Below, piece after piece: positions 23,748 to 31,550 of a stretch of 64,000 nucleotides of DNA. Source of the stretch: DASQPR01 sp035713725 (lineage in GTDB: Bacteria; Actinomycetota; Actinomycetes; Mycobacteriales; Micromonosporaceae); NCBI GenBank assembly GCA_035713725.1, contig DASTMZ010000209.1:44178-108177 (forward strand), in the 5' to 3' direction. Every line of letters starts with the position of its first letter. The first letter of the stretch is position 1. The notes below the pieces were generated by a model. The model searched no databases. It had not been told where the DNA came from and was given only the letters and a program-made list of their open reading frames with translations. A program made the position numbers and the translations under genes.

Positions 23748-24439
23748 GGCTGCACTCCGGGCGCCGTGAGCCGTACGCCGACCGACCGTACGGTGTACAG
23801 ATAGCGCGGCGCCTGCGCGGTCTCACCGAGCTTTCGCCGCAGCCACGACAGGTGCACGTCGACGGTCTTGTCGGCGCCGCCGTACGGCAGCCGCCACACC
23901 TCGGTCAACAGTTCGCGCTTGCTCACCACCTGATCGGCCCGCTCGGCCAGATATCGCAACAGATCGAATTCGCGGGCACTGAGGTCAAGCGACGCACCGT
24001 CCAGCGACGCGATCCTCGAGTTCGGGTCGATGGTCAGGCCGCCCACCTCGATGATGGCCGGCCGCCCGTCGTCCGGCGAGACGGTGCGCCGCAGCACCGC
24101 CCGGATGCGCGCATCTAGTTGGGCGGCACCGAACGGCTTGATCAGGTAGTCGTCCGCGCCGGCGTCGAGTGCGCGCACGATCTGCTTTTCGTCGTCGCGC
24201 GCGGTGGCGACGATCACGGGCACCGGACTCACCGCTCGCAACATGCGCAACAGCTCGCCGCCGTCCACGTCGGGCAGGCCGAGATCGAGCACGACAAGAT
24301 CAGGTTGACCGTCGACGGCCGAGGCGAGACCAGACATTCCGGTTGCGGCCGAGCTGGTGGCGTACCCTCGATCGGCGAGCGCGCGGAGCAACGCGGTCCG
24401 GACGGAAGAGTCGTCCTCGACCACGAGAATGTGCGGCAT
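23744..24439 (-). CDS. OmpR-family response regulator
   Basis: A 231-residue regulator: receiver domain with acidic pocket VVEDD at residues 6-10, phospho-acceptor Asp52 in VVLDLGLPDVDGG, the lysine in LIKPFGAAQL, then a winged-helix DNA-binding domain (LSAREFDLLRYLAERADQVVSKRELL, KTVDVHLSWLRRKLGE, IRTVRSVGVRL-like end). The ATG at 24439 starts the receiver fold; an earlier in-frame start at 24454 is possible, and neither has a good ribosome-binding site. It overlaps the kinase gene by four bases and is divergent from 24541. Confidence 0.93.
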   Translation of the reverse strand: MPHILVVEDDSSVRTALLRALADRGYATSSAATGMSGLASAVDGQPDLVVLDLGLPDVDGGELLRMLRAVSPVPVIVATARDDEKQIVRALDAGADDYLIKPFGAAQLDARIRAVLRRTVSPDDGRPAIIEVGGLTIDPNSRIASLDGASLDLSAREFDLLRYLAERADQVVSKRELLTEVWRLPYGGADKTVDVHLSWLRRKLGETAQAPRYLYTVRSVGVRLTAPGVQP

Positions 24440-24489
24440 ACGGCGACGGTACATGCGCGATCCGAGCACCTGAAGATCACAGGCAAGGC

Positions 24490-24518
24490 TTGACTCGCGC
24501 TTAGCGTTCTCTTAGCAA
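24490..24518 (+). promoter_or_regulatory. Promoter with paired CTTAGC operator
   Basis: TTGACT (24490-24495) and TAGCAA (24513-24518), 17 bp apart, drive the secreted-protein gene. Two CTTAGC half-sites (24500-24505 and 24511-24516) are 11 bp apart, the one-helical-turn spacing used by OmpR-type regulators. They lie in the spacer and overlap the -10. The neighbouring regulator is the natural candidate to bind here. Confidence 0.6.
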
Positions 24519-24540
24519 ACCGTCAGGCACGGTAGGTGGC

Positions 24541-25110
24541 ATGAGAAACCGATGGATCAGTTTGACGCTGGGCGGCGTCGCAGCGCTCGTCGCCGTCGGC
24601 GCGGGTGCGGCGGCCGTAAACGCCGCAACGACCGGTGACGGTCACAACGTGTTGAGTCGCTCGGACGTGGCCCACCTGCTGTCCGCGGCTCCCGCGGAGA
24701 CCGACTCGACGAGCGTGGCGGCCGCCCCAGCGGCGGGCGGCTCGCAGGTCGTCAACTCGGCGGCCGGTACGGTCGTCGTCCGTTGCTCGGGCAACGTCGC
24801 GACGCTGTTGCGATGGACTCCGAACAGCGGGTTCCGCGCCGACGATCCGGTCTCCGGACCGGCGGCAGTGGTAAGCGTGCGCTTCGAGAGTGATGTCGCG
24901 GAGGACTTGAAGGTGTCGGTCACGTGCGCGAACGGCGTGGCCACCGGAAAGACCGCCGTCGACGCGGACGACCATGGTGGCAACCGTGGCTCGGGCGGTC
25001 CGACGGTTGCCCCGTCGCCGTCCGACGATCACGGTCGGGGTGGCAGCGATGACCCGCCGGGTGACGACCACGGCGGTCACGGCGCGGACGACAGCCCGAC
25101 GCACCACTGA
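24541..25110 (+). CDS. Secreted protein with His/Asp-rich tail
   Basis: A 189-residue protein. An N-terminal signal or anchor (residues ~5-28, RNRWISLTLGGVAALVAVG) is followed by a small domain (residues ~60-140) with two cysteines (VVRCSGN, VTCANG) that could form a disulfide. The tail from ~145 is rich in Asp, His and Gly (DDHGG, DDHGRGG, DDHGGHGADD), which suggests metal binding. I do not recognise the family. Divergent from a two-component system and preceded by a paired operator, it is probably the system's regulated product. GGTAGG precedes the ATG. Confidence 0.75.
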   Translation: MRNRWISLTLGGVAALVAVGAGAAAVNAATTGDGHNVLSRSDVAHLLSAAPAETDSTSVAAAPAAGGSQVVNSAAGTVVVRCSGNVATLLRWTPNSGFRADDPVSGPAAVVSVRFESDVAEDLKVSVTCANGVATGKTAVDADDHGGNRGSGGPTVAPSPSDDHGRGGSDDPPGDDHGGHGADDSPTHH

Positions 25111-25186
25111 CGGGTACGCAACCAACTGCGGTACATCGAAGCAACACCGGTACGTCGAAGTAATCCCAACCAACACACTGGAGATC

Positions 25187-25220
25187 CTGCGCCCCGCCCA
25201 AGCCCCCGGGCGGGGCGCAG
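25187..25220. terminator. GC-rich hairpin between convergent genes
   Basis: A perfect 13-bp stem (25187-25199 with 25208-25220; CTGCGCCCCGCCC and complement) and an 8-nt loop lie between the secreted-protein gene and the convergent membrane gene. There is no T-run, so it may act as a Rho-independent terminator of the GC-hairpin type common in actinomycetes. Confidence 0.65.
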
Positions 25221-25281
25221 CCGTGTCGTGGGCTTGGGCGAGGCGTCGCGCGGCACCGCATCGCGCGGCGCCGCCGGCACG

Positions 25282-26400
25282 CTATCGATCGTCGCCCGTC
25301 GTCGACGACTGACTCGGCAACGGTACGGAGATCCGGAACGCCGACAGGCGCCCGTTACGAATCGCTTCGGCGGAGGCGTAGACCGATTCGGGCGCCTCGA
25401 GCATCTGGGACTCGGTGAGGCGGATCGCGCTGCCGTTCGCGTAGAGCCAACGAAGCAGGCGCCGCTGCTGGGCCGGGCTCACCGGAGCGTCGGCAACGAC
25501 AGCCGCCGGATCGTCGACGTGCCACAGCACCGCGACGCCGGTGTTCGCGACCCCGAACCGGACGCGCGTGACCCGGTGCCACGGCACGGTCAGCCCGAGC
25601 GGATGGATGCGCATCTCGTGCCCGTCCAGCGTGGCGAGATGCGGGTACGACGACGCGAGCGGCCACGGCCACCCGTACGCCCAGCGGCCCACGACGTACG
25701 CCAACGTAGCGACCTGGACGACGACAACGGGTACTACGTCGGCAGCCGGCCGGTGCCGCGCCGCGAGCCAGATGACCGCGACATCGATGGCGACCGCCAG
25801 ACCGGCAGCGAGGCTTGCCCGCGCTGCTCGGAAAGCGCGACTGTGCCGCCAGTTCACGGATGCCGGGGCCGTTCTCGCCACGGTAGAGGTCGAACTCTCG
25901 GCGCCTGTCGGAGAACCGGTTAGCGGCAAGGCATCCGCAAGGTACGCCGCCTCGACGCGGATCGCCGCGTGGCGGTTCGTCACGCACACGGTCCACGCGC
26001 CGAGTGCTAACGCGGCGACCGCGACACCGACCACGGTGGTTGTCGACGGCGCAAGCGCGCCACGAACGGACGTGGCCACGAGCGCGACGATCGTCCACAG
26101 TGCCGCCAGGGAAGCGACGGCCGCGGCCGCGAACGCCGCGCGATCCAGGACGCGGCGGCGTTGTCTGGCCCACGAGACAGCGGCACGCGCCTCGGCCGAC
26201 GCCAGCCGCCGGGTGGGGTAGCCGGCCTTGACCTGCCGGCGTACGTCCTCGGACAGATCGAGCCAGCGGACCGGCGTCTCGATGGGGTCCACAGTCGAAA
26301 AGTTCACCACATCCGCACCGAAGATCGCCTCCTGTCGCACGCGCGGCAGCCGAGAGGCCTGGCGAGACGCGCTTGGCGCACACTCGTCGGCCGCCAGCAT
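25282..26400 (-). CDS. Multi-pass membrane protein of unknown function
   Basis: About 372 residues from the chosen ATG. The N-terminal soluble part (WLDLSEDVRRQVKAGYPTRR near residue 45) precedes two pairs of membrane segments (roughly 85-110, 120-140, 195-215, 225-245), then a C-terminal domain (HEMRIHPLGLTVPWHRVTRVRFG and VAVLWHVDDP) that looks like a bacterial PH-type beta domain. I do not recognise a named family. The start is uncertain: the ATG at 26400 has no ribosome-binding site, a strong AGGAGG stands near 26330 without a well-placed start, and the frame is open to 26574. It is divergent from leuB. Confidence 0.6.
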   Translation of the reverse strand: MLAADECAPSASRQASRLPRVRQEAIFGADVVNFSTVDPIETPVRWLDLSEDVRRQVKAGYPTRRLASAEARAAVSWARQRRRVLDRAAFAAAAVASLAALWTIVALVATSVRGALAPSTTTVVGVAVAALALGAWTVCVTNRHAAIRVEAAYLADALPLTGSPTGAESSTSTVARTAPASVNWRHSRAFRAARASLAAGLAVAIDVAVIWLAARHRPAADVVPVVVVQVATLAYVVGRWAYGWPWPLASSYPHLATLDGHEMRIHPLGLTVPWHRVTRVRFGVANTGVAVLWHVDDPAAVVADAPVSPAQQRRLLRWLYANGSAIRLTESQMLEAPESVYASAEAIRNGRLSAFRISVPLPSQSSTTGDDR

Positions 26401-26509
26401 TTGGGACGTGCGTTTCGCTAAGTAAGACGCATGACTTAACGTTCGTTGGGCAGCGCGTCCGGCGCGCGACAATCGGTGTGACAGCGCCGAGGCAAAGGAG
26501 AGCGTGATC

Positions 26510-27535
26510 GTGGCACGCATTGCGGTGGTCGGGGGCGACGGCATCGGCCCCGAGGTGACTGCGGAGGCGACCAAGGTGCTTCGCGCGGTGCTGCCCGGCG
26601 TCGAGCTGACCGACTACGACCTCGGTGCCGGCCGCTACCACCGGACCGGTGAGGTGCTGCCCTCCTCGGTGCTGGCCGAGCTTGCCGGCCACGACGCGAT
26701 CCTGCTTGGCGCGGTGGGCGATCCGAGCGTCCCACCGGGCGTCCTGGAGCGCGGCCTCTTGCTGCGACTGCGGTTCGCCTTCGACCAGTACGTGAACCTG
26801 CGCCCGGCCCGCCTGTGGCCGGGCATCGCGAGCCCACTGGCAAACGTCAAGACCGGCGAGATCGACATGGTCGTGATCCGGGAAGGCACCGAAGGCCTCT
26901 ACGCGGGCGCCGGCGGCACCATGCACGAGAACACCAGCGCCGAGGTAGCGACCGAGGAGAGCCTCAACACGCGACACGGCGTCGAGCGGGTGATCCGGGA
27001 TGCGTTCACCCGCGCGTCACGGCGGGACCGTCGGAAGGTGACGCTCGTCCACAAGACGAACGTGCTCACCCACGCCGGCGGGCTCTGGTCGCGGACGTTC
27101 GCGGACGTCGCGGCCGAGTTCCCGACCGTAAGCACGGACTATCAGCATGTCGACGCGGCCGCGATGTTCCTCGTGTCGCAGCCGCAGCGTTATGACGTCA
27201 TCGTCACCGACAACCTGTTCGGGGACATCCTTACCGACATCGCTGCTGTCGTCACTGGCGGCATCGGACTCGCCGCGAGCGGGAACATCAACCCCGATCG
27301 CGCATACCCGTCGATGTTCGAGCCGGTGCACGGATCCGCGCCGGACATCGCGGGCCGCGGCGTCGCAGACCCGACCGCCGCCGTACTCTCGGTCGCTCTG
27401 CTGCTGGAGCACCTCGGGCGCGACGACGCGGCAGGACGCGTGACCGACGCGGTCGCCGCGGACCTGGCCACGCGCACACCGGGTGCGCTGCGGACCGAGG
27501 CGGTCGGCGACCGCCTGGCCGCCGCCGCAAGCTGA
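26510..27535 (+). CDS. leuB: 3-isopropylmalate dehydrogenase
   Basis: A 341-residue NAD-dependent decarboxylating dehydrogenase of leucine synthesis. Marks are ARIAVVGGDGIGPEVTAEA at the start, the substrate-binding LERGLLLRLRFAFDQYVNLRP, and the metal-site TDNLFGDILTDIAA with EPVHGSAPDIAGRG. Two in-frame GTG codons lie at 26504 and 26510; I chose 26510 because AAAGGAG (26494-26500) is then nine bases away, against three for the other. In many actinomycetes serA lies between ilvC and leuB; here a two-component system and membrane genes occupy that place. Confidence 0.95.
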   Translation: MARIAVVGGDGIGPEVTAEATKVLRAVLPGVELTDYDLGAGRYHRTGEVLPSSVLAELAGHDAILLGAVGDPSVPPGVLERGLLLRLRFAFDQYVNLRPARLWPGIASPLANVKTGEIDMVVIREGTEGLYAGAGGTMHENTSAEVATEESLNTRHGVERVIRDAFTRASRRDRRKVTLVHKTNVLTHAGGLWSRTFADVAAEFPTVSTDYQHVDAAAMFLVSQPQRYDVIVTDNLFGDILTDIAAVVTGGIGLAASGNINPDRAYPSMFEPVHGSAPDIAGRGVADPTAAVLSVALLLEHLGRDDAAGRVTDAVAADLATRTPGALRTEAVGDRLAAAAS

Positions 27536-27713
27536 CCGGCTGACCGCGACCGGATGTCGCGCACGAATCTCGCGAGGCAACCTCGTGTTCGTGTGCCCGT
27601 TACGTTCGGTATTCGCCACGCTGTGCGCGGGTTCCGTCCCACCCGTTTCCGAGCTACGCGGGGTAAGTTTCAAACACCAGCCTTTCCCACGATGTGACAC
27701 GGAGGTCAGTGCG

Positions 27714-28802
27714 ATGAGTGGTGGTGAGAGCCTCGACTTCGAGATTCGTCCGAATCCGGCGCCGGTATCGGCCACCGAACGCGCTGGTCTGCTGGCCAAC
27801 CCCGGCTTCGGCCGGATCTTCACGGATCACATGATCACCGTCCGCTACGCCGAATCGAAGGGCTGGTACGACGCCCGGGTCGAGGCGCGCGGGCCGATCA
27901 CGATCGACCCGGCGACCGCGGTTTTGCACTATGCGCAAGAGATCTTCGAGGGGCTGAAGGCATATCACACGGTCGACGGCGGCGTGGCGCTGTTCCGGCC
28001 GGAGGCCAACGCGCGGCGGTTCCAGCGCTCTGCCGAACGGATGGCGATGGCGGAGATGCCGGAAGGGCTGTTTATCGACTCGCTGTGCCAACTTGTCACG
28101 ATCGATCAGGACTGGATCCCGAGCGGCGACGACACGAGTCTTTACCTTCGGCCGTTCATGTTCGCCTCGGAAGTGTTCCTCGGCGTGAAGCCGTCATCGG
28201 AATACATGTATCTGGTGATCGCATCGCCGGCCGGTGCGTACTTCAAGAGCGGCATCAAGCCGATCACGATCTGGATCTCTGACGAGTTCACCCGCGCGGC
28301 GCCCGGCGGCACCGGTGCCGCGAAGTGTGGCGGCAACTACGCGGCGGGTCTGTCCGCTCAGGCGGAGGCGATCCGCAACGGCTGCGACCAGGTGGTCTAC
28401 CTGGACGCGGTGGAGCGGCGCTACGTCGACGAGCTGGGCGGTATGAACCTGTTCTTCGTGATGGACGACGACACGATCATCACGCCACCGTTGGGCGGCA
28501 CGATCCTGCCGGGCGTCACCCGCGACTCGATCATCACGCTCGCTGCCGATCGTGGGGTGAAGACGGTCGAGCGTCCGTACTCGATTGACGAATGGCGCGC
28601 CGACGCCGCGACCGGTCGGCTCACCGAGGTGTTCGCATGTGGCACCGCCGCCGTGATCACGCCCGTCGGCACGGTGCGCGGCCACGACGGCGACTTCGCG
28701 GTCGGCATCGGTGACCTTGCGACCGGCCTTCGCGAGGAGCTTCTCGACATCCAGCACGGCCGCCGTCCGGATCGGCACGGTTGGATGCAGAAGGTCATTT
28801 GA
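27714..28802 (+). CDS. ilvE: Branched-chain amino acid aminotransferase
   Basis: A 362-residue fold-IV PLP aminotransferase that carries out the last step of leucine, isoleucine and valine synthesis. Visible marks are YAQEIFEGLKAYHTVDG near residue 85, FRPEANARRFQRSAERMAM, the PLP lysine in GGTGAAKCGGNYAAGL near residue 205, and EVFACGTAAVITPVG near 310. The ATG follows GGAGG at 27701-27705; the frame is open upstream but that part is not family-like. The 178 bp before it hold no leader peptide or terminator that I could see. Confidence 0.97.
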   Translation: MSGGESLDFEIRPNPAPVSATERAGLLANPGFGRIFTDHMITVRYAESKGWYDARVEARGPITIDPATAVLHYAQEIFEGLKAYHTVDGGVALFRPEANARRFQRSAERMAMAEMPEGLFIDSLCQLVTIDQDWIPSGDDTSLYLRPFMFASEVFLGVKPSSEYMYLVIASPAGAYFKSGIKPITIWISDEFTRAAPGGTGAAKCGGNYAAGLSAQAEAIRNGCDQVVYLDAVERRYVDELGGMNLFFVMDDDTIITPPLGGTILPGVTRDSIITLAADRGVKTVERPYSIDEWRADAATGRLTEVFACGTAAVITPVGTVRGHDGDFAVGIGDLATGLREELLDIQHGRRPDRHGWMQKVI

Positions 28803-28836
28803 CGGGTACGCCGACCCCCACGTGCTGCCATTCCGC

Positions 28837-28881
28837 TGTGCGGTCAATCGGTGTGCGGTCAATCGGTGTGCCGTCAGGTGA
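28837..28881. repeat. 15-bp tandem repeat at the phosphatase 3' end
   Basis: Two identical 15-bp units TGTGCGGTCAATCGG (28837-28851, 28852-28866) and a diverged third (28867-28881) that contains the stop codon of the minus-strand phosphatase gene. Confidence 0.9.
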
Positions 28882-29581
28882 CCAGGTTGTCGCGCAATGC
28901 CTCGATGTCCGACGCTTTCGTGCCGATGCTCTCGAGATAAGCGGGCACCGAGCCGTACGAGGTCGCGAGGTCGGCAAGGAACATCGTCATCGCCTCCCGG
29001 GGCGCGGGTATCCAATGCGGCCGGATGTTGTCCGCCGTGAAGCGCACCGACCAGTCGTTGGACACCGCGTAGTCGTCGGCGATGTCCTCGGCGTCTACGC
29101 CCACGGCGGCGAGCGTCAGCGCCACCACCACACCGGTGCGGTCCTTCCCGGCGAAGCAATGCACAACGGTCGGCTCGGTGATGGCCGCGGCAAGCGTCGT
29201 CATCACGACACCGAGATCGCGGGCGCCTTCCCGAGCGAGATCGAGATAGCGGTCGGCGAGGAACCTCGCCGGTCCGGCCGCCTCGTCATAGTCGTAGTCG
29301 TCCCAGAGCCGGTGCTGCGGCGAGATGTTCACGTAGCGCCGGTGGACGGCGTCGGCGATGCGGCCGTGTTCCGCCACTTCGGCCGGCCGGCGCAGGTCGA
29401 TCACGGTACGGATGCCCAGCAGCGCAAAGGCCTCGGCGTCGGTCGCGTCGAGCTTGGTGAGGGTGTCCGAGCGGTAGAGCCGTCCAGTGCGGATCCGCCG
29501 GCCGTCGACGGTCGGGCAGCCGCCGACATCGCGGAAGTTGTCGAGGGACGCGAACATCGGTGCGTTCACGGCCTCTGTCAC
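28874..29581 (-). CDS. Tyrosine/dual-specificity phosphatase (SidE/PtpB-like family)
   Basis: A 235-residue phosphatase with the P-loop VVHCFAGKDRTG (CX5R) near residue 130 and the typical N-terminus NFRDVGGCPTVDGRRIRTGRLYRSD, followed by IRTVIDLRRPAEVAEHG. This is the pattern of the bacterial PtpB-like Tyr phosphatases, which dephosphorylate Tyr, Ser or phosphoinositides; the substrate here is unknown. The GTG at 29581 is chosen because a TACAGT box ends six bases upstream, suggesting a leaderless message; an internal ATG at 29557 is the alternative. Its 3' end coincides with a tandem repeat. Confidence 0.88.
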   Translation of the reverse strand: MTEAVNAPMFASLDNFRDVGGCPTVDGRRIRTGRLYRSDTLTKLDATDAEAFALLGIRTVIDLRRPAEVAEHGRIADAVHRRYVNISPQHRLWDDYDYDEAAGPARFLADRYLDLAREGARDLGVVMTTLAAAITEPTVVHCFAGKDRTGVVVALTLAAVGVDAEDIADDYAVSNDWSVRFTADNIRPHWIPAPREAMTMFLADLATSYGSVPAYLESIGTKASDIEALRDNLVT

Positions 29582-29587
29582 GCGCCT

Positions 29588-29593
29588 ACTGTA
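29588..29593 (-). promoter_or_regulatory. -10 box of the leaderless phosphatase gene
   Basis: On the minus strand TACAGT ends six bases before the GTG at 29581, with no ribosome-binding site between. Confidence 0.5.
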
Positions 29594-29719
29594 TCCGCCG
29601 TCGGTAAGAGCGACATGAACGGCTGGCGGATGCTTGATGACAGCGGCTCGCCCGTACCCGGTGCCCAGTATGTGGGCGCGCCCTTCCACGGTACGGGCGT
29701 GTGTGCGAGACTACCGGGC

Positions 29720-29758
29720 GTGACAACGGTTCAGACCGTACTCGCGATTATCGACTAG
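29720..29758 (+). CDS. cimA leader peptide (MTTVQTVLAIID)
   Basis: A 12-codon ORF starting with GTG; codons GTT, GTA, CTC, ATT and ATC give five branched-chain residues, four of them within VLAII before Asp and the TAG. It is directly followed by a hairpin and an intrinsic terminator upstream of cimA. No ribosome-binding site is visible; a weak GAGACT box ends seven bases before the GTG, so it may be leaderless like the ilvB leader. Function is inferred from codon content and position. Confidence 0.72.
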   Translation: MTTVQTVLAIID

Positions 29759-29815
29759 CGCGCGCAGCCGACCACCTGCGCGCGCAGACCTCCCGCATCC
29801 CGCGGGGGGTCTTTT
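29758..29815 (+). terminator. Attenuator before cimA: pause hairpin plus intrinsic terminator
   Basis: Hairpin 1 is a perfect 10-bp stem (GCGCGCGCAG at 29758-29767 with 29776-29785), beginning at the last base of the leader stop. Hairpin 2 follows at once: AGACC and CCCGC arms (29786-29796) pair with the GCGGG and GGTCT arms, then TTTTT from about 29811. The arrangement copies the ilvB attenuator. Confidence 0.82.
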
Positions 29816-29885
29816 TGTTTGCGGCTCTTGGCTTCCGCCGCCGACGAACGGCCGGGACGGTCCGGGCCAACGAAAGGAACGCACC

Positions 29886-31550
29886 ATGACGGTCAAGGTC
29901 TTCGACACCACGCTTCGCGACGGCGCGCAGCGCGAGGGCATCACGTATTCGGTCGCCGACAAGCTTGCCGTCGCACGGCTGCTCGACGAATTCGGCGTCG
30001 CGTTCATCGAGGGTGGGTGGCCGGGCGCGATGCCGAAGGACACCGAATTCTTCGCCCGCGCCCGAAAGGAACTGGACCTGCGGCATGCCGAACTGGTCGC
30101 GTTCGGCGCGACGCGCAAGGTCGGCGTCGACGTCGCGCAGGACCCCCAGGTGCGCGCACTCCTCGAGGCCGAGACGCCGGTGGTCTGCCTGGTGGCGAAG
30201 TCGGACATCCGGCACGTCGAGCGGGCACTTCGTACGTCGGCCAAGGAAAACCTCGCGATGGTCCACGACACCGTGACGTACCTGCGCCGCGAAGGCCGGC
30301 GCGTGATGGTCGACTGCGAGCACTTCTTCGACGGGTTCAGGTTCGATCCCGACTACGGCGCCTCGGTCGTGGCGACCGCCGCGCGCGCCGGCGCCGAGGT
30401 CGTCGTGCTGTGCGACACGAACGGCGGCATGCTGCCGTCGTGGATCGGCGGCACCATCGGCGCGCTGCGGGAGCGGATGCCCGCCGATGTGGCGGGCATG
30501 GTCGATCTCGGCATCCACTGCCAGAACGACACCTCGTGCGCGGTCGCCAACACGGTCGCCGCGGTCGAGGCCGGGGTGGGACAGGTGCAGTGCACCGCGA
30601 ACGGATACGGCGAGCGGCCCGGCAACGCCGACCTCTTCGCGGTGGTCGCGAACCTGGAACTCAAGCTCGGTCTGCGCGTGCTGCCGGAGGGCTGCCTGGA
30701 ACAAGCCGTCCGCGTCTCGCACGCGATCGCCGAGATCGCGAACCTCGCACCGGACACCCACCAGGCCTATGTCGGTGCCGCCGCCTTCGCACACAAGGCC
30801 GGCCTGCACGCGAGCGCGATCAAGGTGGACCCGTTGCTCTACAACCACATCGATCCGGACGTCGTCGGCAACGACATGAAGATCCTCGTCACCGAGATGG
30901 CCGGCCGCGCGAGCATCGAGTTGAAGTCCCGCGAGCTTGGCCTCGACCTGTCCGGCGAGCCGGACACCCTGACCCGAGTGACGAACTCGGTCAAGGAGTT
31001 GGAGGCGGCCGGCTGGTCGTTCGAGGCAGCCGATGCGTCGTTCGAGCTTCTCGTGCGCGCGTCGCTGCCGGGCGGCGTGATCGCACCGTTCCACCTCGAG
31101 TCCTACCGCGTGATCGTCGAACACCGCGCGGATGGCGATGTGGTCAGCGAGGCCACGGTCAAATTGCGGGTACGCGGTGAGCGCGTGCTCTCCACCGCGG
31201 AAGGCAACGGTCCCGTCAACGCGCTCGACAATGCGCTGCGGTCGGGTCTGCGGTCGGCCTACCCAGCGGTCGACACGTTCGAACTCGCCGACTACAAGGT
31301 GCGCATCCTGGCCGGCTCCCACGGCACAGGCGCGGTCACACGCGTGCTCGTCGACACCGCGAGCCTCGACGCCACCCTTGTCGACGTGGCCACCGTTGAC
31401 TCCGGCCGTGACCAGGCGGCCGGCCGCGACTGGACAACGGTCGGCGTTCACGAAAACGTCGTCGAGGCAAGCTGGCACGCGCTCGTTGACGCGCTGACCT
31501 ACGGTCTGGTCCGGTCCGGTCAGCCGACCGGAAGCGTGAGCGTCGCGTAG
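29886..31550 (+). CDS. cimA: Citramalate synthase family enzyme
   Basis: A 554-residue protein of the citramalate synthase / 2-isopropylmalate synthase family. It starts KVFDTTLRDGAQREGITYS, where Arg-Asp and the metal-site Asp lie, has LVLCD-type VVLCDTNGGMLPS, the histidine pair in DLGIHCQNDTSCAVAN, and HKAGLHASAIKVDPLLYNHI. A C-terminal LeuA-dimer allosteric domain covers ~400-540. It would make citramalate from acetyl-CoA and pyruvate for isoleucine. AAAGGA precedes the ATG. The attenuator with Ile/Val/Leu codons fits this role. Its last 31 bp overlap the convergent phosphatase-family gene. Confidence 0.92.
   Translation: MTVKVFDTTLRDGAQREGITYSVADKLAVARLLDEFGVAFIEGGWPGAMPKDTEFFARARKELDLRHAELVAFGATRKVGVDVAQDPQVRALLEAETPVVCLVAKSDIRHVERALRTSAKENLAMVHDTVTYLRREGRRVMVDCEHFFDGFRFDPDYGASVVATAARAGAEVVVLCDTNGGMLPSWIGGTIGALRERMPADVAGMVDLGIHCQNDTSCAVANTVAAVEAGVGQVQCTANGYGERPGNADLFAVVANLELKLGLRVLPEGCLEQAVRVSHAIAEIANLAPDTHQAYVGAAAFAHKAGLHASAIKVDPLLYNHIDPDVVGNDMKILVTEMAGRASIELKSRELGLDLSGEPDTLTRVTNSVKELEAAGWSFEAADASFELLVRASLPGGVIAPFHLESYRVIVEHRADGDVVSEATVKLRVRGERVLSTAEGNGPVNALDNALRSGLRSAYPAVDTFELADYKVRILAGSHGTGAVTRVLVDTASLDATLVDVATVDSGRDQAAGRDWTTVGVHENVVEASWHALVDALTYGLVRSGQPTGSVSVA

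Noticed and set aside
24541..25110. Secreted protein as a known metallochaperone or superoxide dismutase
   Set aside because: The His/Asp-rich tail is suggestive, but no catalytic or family motif supports a named function.
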